This document shows positions 48,705 to 56,914 of a stretch of 64,000 nt of DNA, piece after piece. The translations under genes and the position numbers were made by a program. The notes under the pieces are model-generated. The model did no database searches and was not told the DNA's origin. It saw nothing but the letters and a program-made list of their open reading frames with translations. Within the stretch, counting starts at the first letter, position 1; each line of letters starts with the position of its first letter. Origin of the DNA: Brevibacterium sp. p3-SID960 (GTDB taxonomy: Bacteria; Actinomycetota; Actinomycetes; Actinomycetales; Brevibacteriaceae); assembly GCF_025144725.1 (NCBI RefSeq), contig NZ_JALXKS010000012.1, positions 3,407 to 67,406 of the forward strand. Reading direction: 5' to 3'.

Positions 48705-50080
48705 CACGCCCCCAGCAGACTCTGGCCGCACACACGCAGCGTCTTGCCGTTGATGCCGCCGGCGGCCGGCTGGGCGAAGAACGCGATGGCCTCGGCGACG
48801 TCGCGCGGCGTGCCGCCCTGCTGCAGGCTCGACAGCCGGCGGCCGAGCTCGCGAGGAACCATCGGCATCGCCGCGGTCATATCGGTCTCAATGAAGCCCG
48901 GAGCCACGGCGTTGATCGTGCCGCTGCGCGCAGCGAAGTCCTCTGCGCCAGCTGCGACCATTCCCACCACGCCGGCCTTCGAAGCCGAATAGTTCGTCTG
49001 CCCGCGGTTGCCTGCCAGGCCGGCGATCGAGGCCAGCGACACGACACGAGGAGCCTCACCCCAGCCGTTGGCAGCGGTGATCGACTCGTTGATGCGCAGC
49101 TGGGAGGAGATGTTGACGGCGATCGCGGAGGCCCAGCGGGATTCGTCCATGTTCGCCAGCAGTTTGTCACGTGTGATGCCGGCATTGTGGATGAGGATGT
49201 CGATCGGGGCGCCGACGCGCTCCATGATCTGCTGACCCGCGTTCTCAGCGGTGATGTCGAGCTGGATGGCGACTCCGCCGATGCTGTTCATCGTCTGCGC
49301 CAGGGCCTGCCCGGCCTGCGGAACGTCGACGCCGTAGACCTGTGCCCCATCCCGGTGGAGCACACGGGCGATCTCTGCGCCGATGCCGCGGGCGGCACCG
49401 GTGACGACAGCGACTGCGCCGTTGAGCGGTCCGGTCTGGCCGGTGGCGGCGAACTCCGCGGCCGAGGTGGTGGTTCCGCGGTCGCTGGAAACGGTGAGGA
49501 GCTGCCCGGAGACGTAGGCGGACTTCGCCGAGAGCAGGAACCACAGGGCCGCTACGGCCGACGGTGCTGTGGGCGGTACGCCGTCGAGGACGATGCCGTT
49601 GGCGGTCGAGCCGGCGCGCATCTCGTGTGCGAGCGAACGGGTGATGCCGGTGACGGCGTTGCGGACGGCGTTGAGCGCCGGGTCGGCATCGGTGGTGTGC
49701 GGGAAGACGACGCCGGCGTCGGCGACGGTGATGACCCGGCCGCACCTGGTCAGCTGGCGCAGTGCCGCACCGATGGCCAGGGTCGTGTCCTGCAGCTGGT
49801 CGGGGTGGTTCAGGCCGTCGTAGGCGGCGATGATCGCCTGGTATCGCAGACCCGGATTCGGGGTGCGGTGCACGCTGAATCCGTTGTCGAGCAGCAGCTG
49901 GCTCAGCGCGTCGGCCCCTTCGGTCTCACCGAGCACGAGGACCGGCTCGCTGAGGTAACCGTGAGCGCTGTCGGCCGGGTCGAAGCGGCGCAGCGGCACA
50001 GGTGCGGGCAAGCCGAGGGTCTTGACGATCTTCCTGAGCGGCCCATTGGCCAGCGAAATGTACTTGTCGTTCATGGTCAT
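48704..50080 (-). CDS. fabG4: High-molecular-weight 3-oxoacyl reductase (FabG4 type)
   Basis: This 458-aa protein has a divergent N-terminal flavodoxin-like/SDR-like half (about residues 1-200) and a C-terminal catalytic SDR half with VTGAARGIGAEIA (cofactor), HNAGITRDKLL, SLASIAGLAGNRGQTNYSASK (Ser, Tyr, Lys) and APGFIETDMT. This two-part arrangement is that of FabG4 (Rv0242c), an NADH-dependent beta-ketoacyl-CoA reductase. It overlaps the thiolase stop by 4 nt (ATGA). Confidence 0.93.
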   Translation of the reverse strand: MTMNDKYISLANGPLRKIVKTLGLPAPVPLRRFDPADSAHGYLSEPVLVLGETEGADALSQLLLDNGFSVHRTPNPGLRYQAIIAAYDGLNHPDQLQDTTLAIGAALRQLTRCGRVITVADAGVVFPHTTDADPALNAVRNAVTGITRSLAHEMRAGSTANGIVLDGVPPTAPSAVAALWFLLSAKSAYVSGQLLTVSSDRGTTTSAAEFAATGQTGPLNGAVAVVTGAARGIGAEIARVLHRDGAQVYGVDVPQAGQALAQTMNSIGGVAIQLDITAENAGQQIMERVGAPIDILIHNAGITRDKLLANMDESRWASAIAVNISSQLRINESITAANGWGEAPRVVSLASIAGLAGNRGQTNYSASKAGVVGMVAAGAEDFAARSGTINAVAPGFIETDMTAAMPMVPRELGRRLSSLQQGGTPRDVAEAIAFFAQPAAGGINGKTLRVCGQSLLGA

Positions 50081-51357
50081 GCCTCCAGGATGGCGGTGAG
50101 TCCCTGACCGCCGGCGGCGCAGATCGAGATGAGCGCGCGCGTTCCGCCGGTCTCCTTCAGATGCTTGGCTGCGGTGGCGATGATGCGCCCGCCGGTGGCG
50201 GCGAACGGGTGCCCGGCTGCCAGCGACGAGCCGTTGGGATTGAGCTTGGTGCGGTCGATCGAACCGAGGGCGCCGTCGAGACCGAGGCGCTCACGGCAGA
50301 ACTCCTCGGATTCCCATGCCGCAAGGTGGCACAGCACAGTCGAGGCAAAGGCCTCGTGGATCTCGAAGAAGTCGAAGTCGGCGAACGTCAGGCCGTTGCG
50401 CGCCAGCAACCGCGGAACGGCATAGGTGGGGGCCATGAGCAGGCCCTCTCCCCCGTGGACGAAGTCGACGGCGGCCGCCTCAGCGTCACGGAAGTATGCC
50501 AGCGGCTCCAGGCCGCGGGCGGCAGCGTACTCGTCGCTGCCGATGAGCACGGCAGAAGCGCCGTCGGTCAGCGGAGTCGAATTGCCTGCCGTCATGGTCG
50601 CAGGCTCCGGCAGGTTGCGGCCGAAGACGGGCTTGAGTTCGGCGAGCTTCTCCATCGTCGAGTCCGGGCGCAGATTCGTATCGATACTCACGCCCTGGTA
50701 GGAGGTGACGAGGTCGTCGAAGAATCCGCGATCCCACGCAGCGGCGAGGTTGCGGTGCGACTCGACGGCCAGAGCATCCTGGTCTTCGCGACTGATTCCC
50801 CAGGCTGCGGTGCTGATCGCCTGGTGCTCGCCCATCGACATGCCGGTGCGGGCCTCGCCGGTGCTCGGCGCCTGTGGTGCCAGGTGCTGCGGACGCAGCC
50901 GCGTCAGGGCCTTGATGCGCTGGCCGTTGGACTTCGCGCGCGAGAGATCGAGCAGGATCGACCGCAGCTCTTCGGTCACGACGATCGGGGCATCGGATGC
51001 CGAGTCGACACCGCACGCGATGCCGGATTCGATCTGACCGTGCATGACCTTGTGGCTGATCGAGACCACGGTCTCCAAGCCGGTGGCGCAGGCCTGGCCG
51101 ATGTCGAAAGCGGGGGTGTGGGGGTCGAGTGCGGATCCGAGGACGGCCTCACGAGTGAGGTTGATGTCCTTGCTGTGCTTGAGCACGGCTCCGCCTGCGA
51201 TCTCTCCGAGGCGTTCGCCGGCCATGCCGTAGCGAGCGACGAGGCCGTCGAGTGCGCTGGTGAGCATGTCCTGGTTCGAAGCGTGGGCGTACTGCTTGTT
51301 GCTGCGTGCGAACGGGATGCGGTTGCCTCCCAGGACCGCGGCTCGGCGCTGCGTCAT
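50077..51357 (-). CDS. Acetyl-CoA acetyltransferase / thiolase (FadA2/FadI-like)
   Basis: This 426-aa thiolase begins RRAAVLGGNRIPFARSNKQYA. The nucleophile Cys lies in FDIGQACATGLETV. The C-terminal motifs EIHEAFAS (catalytic His), NPNGSSLAAGHPFAATGGR (His) and SICAAGGQGL (Cys) are intact. Its length and sequence fit the FadI/Rv0243-like group acting on 3-ketoacyl-CoA. GGAGGAATCAC precedes the ATG; the upstream open frame through the intergenic region is discarded. First gene of the operon, divergent from the TetR regulator. Confidence 0.93.
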   Translation of the reverse strand: MTQRRAAVLGGNRIPFARSNKQYAHASNQDMLTSALDGLVARYGMAGERLGEIAGGAVLKHSKDINLTREAVLGSALDPHTPAFDIGQACATGLETVVSISHKVMHGQIESGIACGVDSASDAPIVVTEELRSILLDLSRAKSNGQRIKALTRLRPQHLAPQAPSTGEARTGMSMGEHQAISTAAWGISREDQDALAVESHRNLAAAWDRGFFDDLVTSYQGVSIDTNLRPDSTMEKLAELKPVFGRNLPEPATMTAGNSTPLTDGASAVLIGSDEYAAARGLEPLAYFRDAEAAAVDFVHGGEGLLMAPTYAVPRLLARNGLTFADFDFFEIHEAFASTVLCHLAAWESEEFCRERLGLDGALGSIDRTKLNPNGSSLAAGHPFAATGGRIIATAAKHLKETGGTRALISICAAGGQGLTAILEA

Positions 51358-51407
51358 GTGATTCCTCCGGGGGTCGTGGTTGTCAGATCGATGCGGGCGC
51401 ACCATGA

Positions 51408-51434
51408 GTATCTGTGACCGACAGTACCTGATAC
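51408..51434. promoter_or_regulatory. Candidate operator of the TetR regulator
   Basis: GTATC-N17-GATAC with an inner CTGT-N5-ACAG forms an imperfect palindrome in the 87-bp gap between the divergent thiolase and tetR genes. It overlaps the tetR -10, as expected for autorepression and control of both operons. Confidence 0.4.
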
Positions 51435-51437
51435 CGT
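51432..51437 (+). promoter_or_regulatory. -10 element of leaderless tetR mRNA
   Basis: TACCGT ends 7 nt before the ATG at 51445 and lies within the candidate operator. Confidence 0.5.
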
Positions 51438-51444
51438 TCGTCAT

Positions 51445-52125
51445 ATGAAACCCGTCACTCAAGATGGCCGGCGCGCACGCTGGGACGCCCATCGCCGCGA
51501 GCGCCGCAAGATGCTCTTGCGCACCGTGCGCCATGCCGTCGCCGACTACGGTCCCGGGATCTCCATGGAGCAGCTCTCCGTGAAGGCGCAGACGACGAAG
51601 ACGGTGCTCTACCGCTACTTCGGCGACCGCGGCGGGCTGCAGCGGGCCATGGGCGAGTGGGCGATGAAGACCATCACCCGCTCCCTCGACCAGGCTGACT
51701 ACAGCCCGGATACCCCGCGTGAGTCTCTGCGGGCGATGATCGCCGCGTTCGTCGATCTCGCCGCCCGGGCCCCGAACGTCTACCGCTTCTGCGACGCAGC
51801 AGTGACCAGCGCGGCAGATCCGAAGGCCGACAACGACTACGACACCTTCTTCGAGGGCATCACCGCGCTGCTGTGCCGCAGACTCCAGCTTTCCGGCGAC
51901 GCCGAACTGCAGTGGGCCTACGGCGCCATCGGGTTCGTTCGTGCGAGCACCGAACGCTGGTTGCTGCACCCCACTGACCAAGCCGGATTCGTCGACCAGC
52001 TCACGACCTGGCTGTGGAGCTCCCGCAGCACCGCCCTGACCGGCATCGCCGAGCAACCCCAGAACGCCTCGGGCGCGTCCGCCCGCACGACTCCACCCGC
52101 ACCGAATTCCGAAACCAAGGAGTGA
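51445..52125 (+). CDS. TetR family transcriptional regulator
   Basis: This 226-aa protein has an N-terminal HTH of the TetR type (MLLRTVRHAVADYGPGISMEQLSVKAQTTKTVLYRYFGDRGGLQRAM) and a helical ligand-binding domain, then a disordered Pro/Ala tail. It is placed between a divergent thiolase-fabG4-htdX operon and an acyl-CoA dehydrogenase/oxidase gene 2 nt downstream, so it probably responds to an acyl-CoA or fatty acid and controls both. That role is inferred from position. Confidence 0.9.
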   Translation: MKPVTQDGRRARWDAHRRERRKMLLRTVRHAVADYGPGISMEQLSVKAQTTKTVLYRYFGDRGGLQRAMGEWAMKTITRSLDQADYSPDTPRESLRAMIAAFVDLAARAPNVYRFCDAAVTSAADPKADNDYDTFFEGITALLCRRLQLSGDAELQWAYGAIGFVRASTERWLLHPTDQAGFVDQLTTWLWSSRSTALTGIAEQPQNASGASARTTPPAPNSETKE

Positions 52126-52127
52126 CC

Positions 52128-54197
52128 ATGAGCAAGAAGCACCAGCTGTCCGTCGATCCCGCCCGCATCGGTGCCGTGCTCGACGGACGATGGGCTGAGC
52201 AGCGCTACATCGGCCGCAGCTTCATCGACAGCGAACACGCCGTGCTCAGTGAGACCGGCGACCTCGACCAGCTGCGTGAGGAGACCCTCGCCGGCGTCAA
52301 GGCGCTCATCGACACCGGGATCTCCGGTCTGCCGCTGCCGGAATCCGAAGGCGGCCAGAACGATCATGCCGGCTACGTCGCCGCTTTCGAGGAGCTTGTC
52401 ACCGCTGAGCCGAGCATCCAGATCAAAGCAGGTGTGCAATTCGGCCTCTTCGCCGGGGCGATCCAGCATCTGGGCAATGCCGAACAGCATGACAGGTGGC
52501 TCAAACCCGCCATCCGCGGCGAGCTCCTCGGCGCCTTCGCGATGACGGAGATCGGCCACGGTTCCGACGTCGCCTCGATCGGCACCACCGCCACCTACGA
52601 TCCGTCCGACGAGACCTTCGTCATCAACACCCCCTTCCGGGCGGCGACGAAGGAGTACCTCGGCAACGCAGCCGTCCACGGTGAGGCCGCCGTCGTCTTC
52701 GCCCAGCTCATCACCAACGGCGTCAACCACGGCGTGCACTGCTTCTTCGTCCCGATCCGCGACGGCGCTGCAGGCGAACCGCTGCCCGGCATCACACCTG
52801 AGGACGACGGCCGCAAGGGCGGCCTGCTCGGCATCGACAACGGCCGCCTGTCCTTCGACAACGTCCGCGTGCCGCGCACCAACCTGCTCAACCGCTACGG
52901 CGACGTCGCAGCCGACGGCACCTACTCCTCGGACATCGAATCGCCTGGCCGGCGCTTCTTCACGATGCTCGGCACCCTCGTCCAGGGCCGCGTGTCACTC
53001 GACGGCTCGGGCGTCACCGCAGCGAAGCTCGCCCTTGACATCGCCATGCGCTACGGGCTCGAGCGCCGCCAGTTCACCGGTGGCGACGACGCCGTCGAGG
53101 AGGTGCTGATGGACTACCAGCAGCACCAGCGCCGGCTCATGCCGCTGGTGGCCCGGGTGTTCGCCAATGCGGTGGCCCACGACCAGCTGCTGGAGTCCTT
53201 CCAGCTGGTCTTCGGCGGTGAGGACGATTCCGATGAGGCCCGTCAGCGGCTCGAAACCCAGGCCGCCGGCTTCAAAGCGATCACCACCTGGGATGCGCTG
53301 CGCACGATCCAGGAATGCCGCGAAGCCTGCGGCGGCGCCGGCTACATGTGGGAGAACCGGCTCGTGGGTCTCTACGGAGACCTCGACGTCTACGTCACCT
53401 TCGAAGGCGACAACACCGTTCTGCTGCAGCTGGTCGCCAAGCGCCTGCTGAGCGACTACGCCGCCGAATTCAAGGACATCGACCTCGGCGGTGTGGCCCG
53501 CTACATCGGCACCCAGGCCGCCGAGCATTCGCTGTACCGGTCCGGTTTGGCCAATGTCGGGCGCACCATCGGCGACATCTTCACCCCTGCACTGAATAAC
53601 AAGCGGGTGCGCTCCGGTCATGTGCAGCAGGCGATGCTGCACAACCGGGTCGAGGTCATGGTCGCCGACCTCGCCGGCACGCTGCGCCCGGCCGCCTCGA
53701 TGCCCCCGGCGAAGGCGGCCGACGTATTCAACAGCGTGCAGCATCAGCTCATCGAGGCCGCCCGCGCCTATATCGAAGCGCTGAAGTGGGAAGCGCTCAA
53801 CGATGCGATGCATGAGGCGCAGAAGCGCACCGGCCATGAGGAGGAGGCCAAGCTGCTGCGCCGCATCCGCGACCTCTACGGCCTGAGCCTCATCGAAGAC
53901 CACATCGGCTGGCACATCATGTACGGCCGGCTGTCGATGTCGCGAGCCCGCCAGATCGGCCCGACGATCGACAGCCTGTGCGCGAAGCTGGCCGCCAACG
54001 CCGGCGACATCTGCGAGTCCTTCGGCTACGGGCCCAAGCACCGCCGGGCCACGATCGCCGAGGGCATCGAGGCCGAACGCCAGCAGGAGGCGATGGACTA
54101 CTACCGGAACGCGCGCGCCCAGCGCGACTTCCCCGTCGATGAGCGCCACCTGTACAAGCAGCGCAGGGCCGAGGGGAAGAAGGCCAAGCGCAGCTGA
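52128..54197 (+). CDS. Acyl-CoA oxidase/dehydrogenase family flavoenzyme
   Basis: This 689-aa FAD enzyme opens fatty acid beta-oxidation. It contains GAFAMTEIGHGSDVASIGTTATYD (acyl-CoA dehydrogenase middle domain), a helical domain with RQFTGGD and EACGGAGYMWENRL, the catalytic-base motif YVTFEGDNTVLLQLVAKRLL, and a further C-terminal helical domain of about 200 residues. The extra domain and the TFEGDN motif favour the acyl-CoA oxidase branch (electrons to oxygen); M. tuberculosis has the dehydrogenase FadE5 in the matching place. AAGGAG precedes the ATG. Confidence 0.87.
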   Translation: MSKKHQLSVDPARIGAVLDGRWAEQRYIGRSFIDSEHAVLSETGDLDQLREETLAGVKALIDTGISGLPLPESEGGQNDHAGYVAAFEELVTAEPSIQIKAGVQFGLFAGAIQHLGNAEQHDRWLKPAIRGELLGAFAMTEIGHGSDVASIGTTATYDPSDETFVINTPFRAATKEYLGNAAVHGEAAVVFAQLITNGVNHGVHCFFVPIRDGAAGEPLPGITPEDDGRKGGLLGIDNGRLSFDNVRVPRTNLLNRYGDVAADGTYSSDIESPGRRFFTMLGTLVQGRVSLDGSGVTAAKLALDIAMRYGLERRQFTGGDDAVEEVLMDYQQHQRRLMPLVARVFANAVAHDQLLESFQLVFGGEDDSDEARQRLETQAAGFKAITTWDALRTIQECREACGGAGYMWENRLVGLYGDLDVYVTFEGDNTVLLQLVAKRLLSDYAAEFKDIDLGGVARYIGTQAAEHSLYRSGLANVGRTIGDIFTPALNNKRVRSGHVQQAMLHNRVEVMVADLAGTLRPAASMPPAKAADVFNSVQHQLIEAARAYIEALKWEALNDAMHEAQKRTGHEEEAKLLRRIRDLYGLSLIEDHIGWHIMYGRLSMSRARQIGPTIDSLCAKLAANAGDICESFGYGPKHRRATIAEGIEAERQQEAMDYYRNARAQRDFPVDERHLYKQRRAEGKKAKRS

Positions 54198-54237
54198 TGC
54201 CGACCGGGCCACTGCCTCGGGCCCGGTGAGCGCCAGG

Positions 54238-54275
54238 GATCAGCCGGCCGCCCCGTCTGGGGTGGCCGGCTGATC
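54238..54275. terminator. Bidirectional hairpin between acyl-CoA oxidase and metX
   Basis: A 17-bp stem with one G-T pair (54238-54254 and 54259-54275) and a 4-nt loop lies between convergent genes. Confidence 0.7.
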
Positions 54276-54291
54276 GTGTGAGGAAGGCTGA

Positions 54292-55422
54292 TCATGTGAG
54301 GAACCGGCGCAGGTGCGGTGAGAGCTGGACGCCTTCGGTGAGGAACCCGTCATGGCCTGCCCACGAGTCGATCACCTGGGTTTCGACCTCGCCCGGCAGC
54401 GCGGCCGCGAGCTGGGCCACCTGAGCCGGCGGGTAGAGGCGGTCGCTGGAGACGCTGATGATCTGGAACTTCGCCTGCGCTGCCGACAGGGCCTCCGCGA
54501 GGTTCGTCGAGCGACCGCGGCGCACGTCGTGATCGCGCAGTGCCTGCGTGAGGATTCGATAGGACTGCGCATCGAACCGGTCGACGAGCTTGGTCGCCTG
54601 ATAGTCGAGATAGCTCTGGATGGCGTAGTAGGCATCACCCGCTGAGGCCGGGCGCGGCCGGTGGGCGAGGTCCGGCCACTGCGCCTGGCGGGTGTTGGCG
54701 AAACGCTCGTTGAGCTCGGAGTCCGCCCGATAGGTCAGGTGAGCGATCTGCCGGGCCAGCCCGAGGCCGCGGCGCGGGAACCGGCCGATGACCGCATAGT
54801 CCCCGCCGCAGAAGTCCGGATCGAGTTCAATCGCCTGGATCTGCGTGTGCGCCCAGGCGATCTGATCGGCATCCGAGAATGCCGGTGCAGCCAGGATGGT
54901 GGCGCGCTTGACCCGTTCGGGGGCCACCAACGCGAACTCCAGCGCCCGGGCCCCGCCCATCGACCCGCCGATGACCGCATGCCAAGCCGGGATGCCGAGT
55001 CGGTCGCTCAGCAGCACCTCGGCTGCGGCCATATCGCGGATCGACACGTCCGGGAATCGCGACCCGTGCGCCAGCCCATCGGCGGCGGGTGAGGTCGGAC
55101 CGGTCGAGCCGTTGCAGCCGCCGATCGCATTGGCGCACACGACGAAGAACTCGTTCGTGTCGACCGCCCGGCCCGGCCCGACGACCTCTTCCCACCAGCC
55201 GGCGGCGAACGACCGCGGTGACGCAGCCGCCGCCGGGTTCGCCACCCCGGAGCTGACGTGCGGGTCCCCGGTGAGCGCATGCTCGATGAGCACTGCGTTC
55301 GACCTCTCCGCGTTCAGCTGCCCGTAGGTCTCGTAGGCGATGTGCAGCTGCTCGAAGACGTACCCGGATTCGAGCACGACGTCGTGGAACTCGGCGACGG
55401 CTGTGCGGCTGGCGACCTGCAT
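54292..55422 (-). CDS. metX: Homoserine O-acetyltransferase MetX
   Basis: This 376-aa alpha/beta-hydrolase-fold enzyme acetylates homoserine for methionine synthesis. LIEHALTGDPHV is the oxyanion-region signature, ANAIGGCNGSTGPTSP the family signature, GGSMGGARALEF carries the nucleophilic Ser, and the catalytic Asp (SSDRLYPP) and His (AGHDGFL) follow. It starts 6 nt after the metY stop and is certainly cotranscribed with it. Confidence 0.95.
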   Translation of the reverse strand: MQVASRTAVAEFHDVVLESGYVFEQLHIAYETYGQLNAERSNAVLIEHALTGDPHVSSGVANPAAAASPRSFAAGWWEEVVGPGRAVDTNEFFVVCANAIGGCNGSTGPTSPAADGLAHGSRFPDVSIRDMAAAEVLLSDRLGIPAWHAVIGGSMGGARALEFALVAPERVKRATILAAPAFSDADQIAWAHTQIQAIELDPDFCGGDYAVIGRFPRRGLGLARQIAHLTYRADSELNERFANTRQAQWPDLAHRPRPASAGDAYYAIQSYLDYQATKLVDRFDAQSYRILTQALRDHDVRRGRSTNLAEALSAAQAKFQIISVSSDRLYPPAQVAQLAAALPGEVETQVIDSWAGHDGFLTEGVQLSPHLRRFLT

Positions 55423-55428
55423 TGCGCA

Positions 55429-56739
55429 TCAGCCGCGGGCGGCGGCGAACCCCTTCTCCAGATCGGCGATGATGTCATCGATGCCCTCGATGCCCACAGC
55501 CAGGCGGACGAAGGCCGGGCTGACACCGGCGGCGCGCTGGGCGTCCTCGTCGAGCTGCGCATGCGTCGTCGAGGCCGGGTGGATGACCAGCGAGCGGACA
55601 TCGCCGATGTTGGCGACATGCGAGTGCAGCTCGAGGGCATCGACGAACGTCACTGCTGCGTCGTAGCCACCGGCGATCTCGAAGCCGAGCACCGAACCGA
55701 CGCCCTTGGGCAGATACTTCCGGCCGAGCTCGTACCACGGGCTCGACGGCAGCCCGGCGAAGTGGACCCTCTCGACCTGGTCATGGCTCTCCAGGAACTC
55801 AGCGACCCGCTGGGCATTGGCGACATGGCGTTCGATGCGCAGACTCAGGGTCTCCAGGCCCTGGGCGATGAGGAAGGCGTTGAACGGCGAGGCGGCCGGG
55901 CCGAGATCGCGCAGCAGCTGCACGCGGGCCTTGAGGCCATAGGAGACGTTCGCGCCGAACGCCGAATCCGGGCCGAGGTCGCGGGCGAAGACGAGACCGT
56001 CGTAGGAGTCGTCGGGCTGGTTGAAGCCGGGAAAGCGCTCAGGTTCGGCGCCGTAGTCGAAGTTGCCGCTGTCGACGATGATCCCGGCGATCGATGTGCC
56101 GTGGCCGCCGAGGTACTTCGTGGCCGAGTGGATGACGACATCAGCACCGTGCTCGATCGGGCGGACGAGGTAAGGGGTCGCGAGGGTGTTGTCGATGATG
56201 AGCGGCACCCCGGCGGCATGCGCGGTCTCTGCCACCGCGGCGATGTCGAGGACGTCGGAGCGGGGGTTGGCCACGGATTCGGCGAAGAACAGCTTGGTGT
56301 TGGGCTTGACGGCTGCCTTCCATGCCTCGAGGTCGCCGGGGTCGGAGACGAAGGTCGTCTCGACGCCGAGCTTGCGCAGGGTGACGTCGAGGAGGTTGTA
56401 GGTGCCGCCGTACAGGCTGGGGCTGGCGACGACGTGGTCGCCGGCTTCAGCGATGTTGATGATGGCGAGGAACTCCGCGGACTGGCCGGAGGCTACAAGG
56501 ACACCCTGCACGCCGCCTTCGAGGTCGGCGATGCGATTTTCGACGGCTTCGACGGTCGGGTTGCCGATGCGTGTGTACACCGGACCGAGGTCGGCCAGCG
56601 CAAAGCGGTTGGCGGCGGTCTCGGCGCTGTCGAAGACGTACGAGGTGGTCTGGTAGATCGGCAGGGCGCGGGCGCCGGTGACGGTATCCGGTGACTGTCC
56701 GGCGTGGATCTGGCGGGTCTCGAAGCTCAGTTCGCTCAT
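55429..56739 (-). CDS. metY: O-acetylhomoserine sulfhydrylase MetY
   Basis: This 436-aa PLP enzyme makes homocysteine from O-acetylhomoserine and sulfide. RALPIYQTTSYVFD and NPTVEAVENRIADLEGG are typical of the Cys/Met-metabolism PLP family; VIHSATKYLGGHG carries the PLP lysine; and the C-terminal HPASTTHAQLDE is diagnostic for MetY-type sulfhydrylases. Direct sulfhydrylation fits the adjacent metX. AAGGAG is 6 nt from the ATG, five codons inside the longest frame. Confidence 0.95.
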   Translation of the reverse strand: MSELSFETRQIHAGQSPDTVTGARALPIYQTTSYVFDSAETAANRFALADLGPVYTRIGNPTVEAVENRIADLEGGVQGVLVASGQSAEFLAIINIAEAGDHVVASPSLYGGTYNLLDVTLRKLGVETTFVSDPGDLEAWKAAVKPNTKLFFAESVANPRSDVLDIAAVAETAHAAGVPLIIDNTLATPYLVRPIEHGADVVIHSATKYLGGHGTSIAGIIVDSGNFDYGAEPERFPGFNQPDDSYDGLVFARDLGPDSAFGANVSYGLKARVQLLRDLGPAASPFNAFLIAQGLETLSLRIERHVANAQRVAEFLESHDQVERVHFAGLPSSPWYELGRKYLPKGVGSVLGFEIAGGYDAAVTFVDALELHSHVANIGDVRSLVIHPASTTHAQLDEDAQRAAGVSPAFVRLAVGIEGIDDIIADLEKGFAAARG

Positions 56740-56783
56740 GGGTTGCTCCTTCAAGCTAGTACAGGTCGGTGGTGACGTCGTCC

Positions 56784-56789
56784 ACGCTA
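56784..56789 (-). promoter_or_regulatory. Candidate -10 of metY-metX
   Basis: TAGCGT on the minus strand would start transcription near 56777, giving a leader of about 38 nt. There is no matching -35, which suggests an activator. Confidence 0.3.
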
Positions 56790-56820
56790 GGGAGCCGGCC
56801 TCACCGGGCGGGCCCCTTCC

Positions 56821-56856
56821 GTCATCTGTCTGTCATGTGCCGTCATATGCCGTCAT
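56821..56856. promoter_or_regulatory. Four helically phased GTCAT repeats upstream of metYX
   Basis: GTCAT occurs at 56821, 56832, 56842 and 56852, spaced 11, 10 and 10 bp, so all copies face one side of the helix. They lie about 80-115 nt upstream of the metY start. The last three are embedded in the longer unit TGNCGTCAT-like context. Probable regulator-binding array; the regulator is unknown. Confidence 0.5.
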
Positions 56857-56914
56857 ACACGGGCGTGGGGTGCCTGCAGAACCGCATCGCGGGAGACAGG
56901 ACGAGCCGGTGGTC

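Noticed and set aside
55258..56694. 478-aa plus-strand frame antisense to metY-metX
   Set aside because: It spans two well-identified genes on the other strand and has a composition typical of antisense frames.
56740..56914. SAM riboswitch upstream of metY
   Set aside because: No SAM-I, SAM-II or SAM-IV core sequence or fold could be found; the leader implied by the promoter is too short. The GTCAT repeats are a better explanation.
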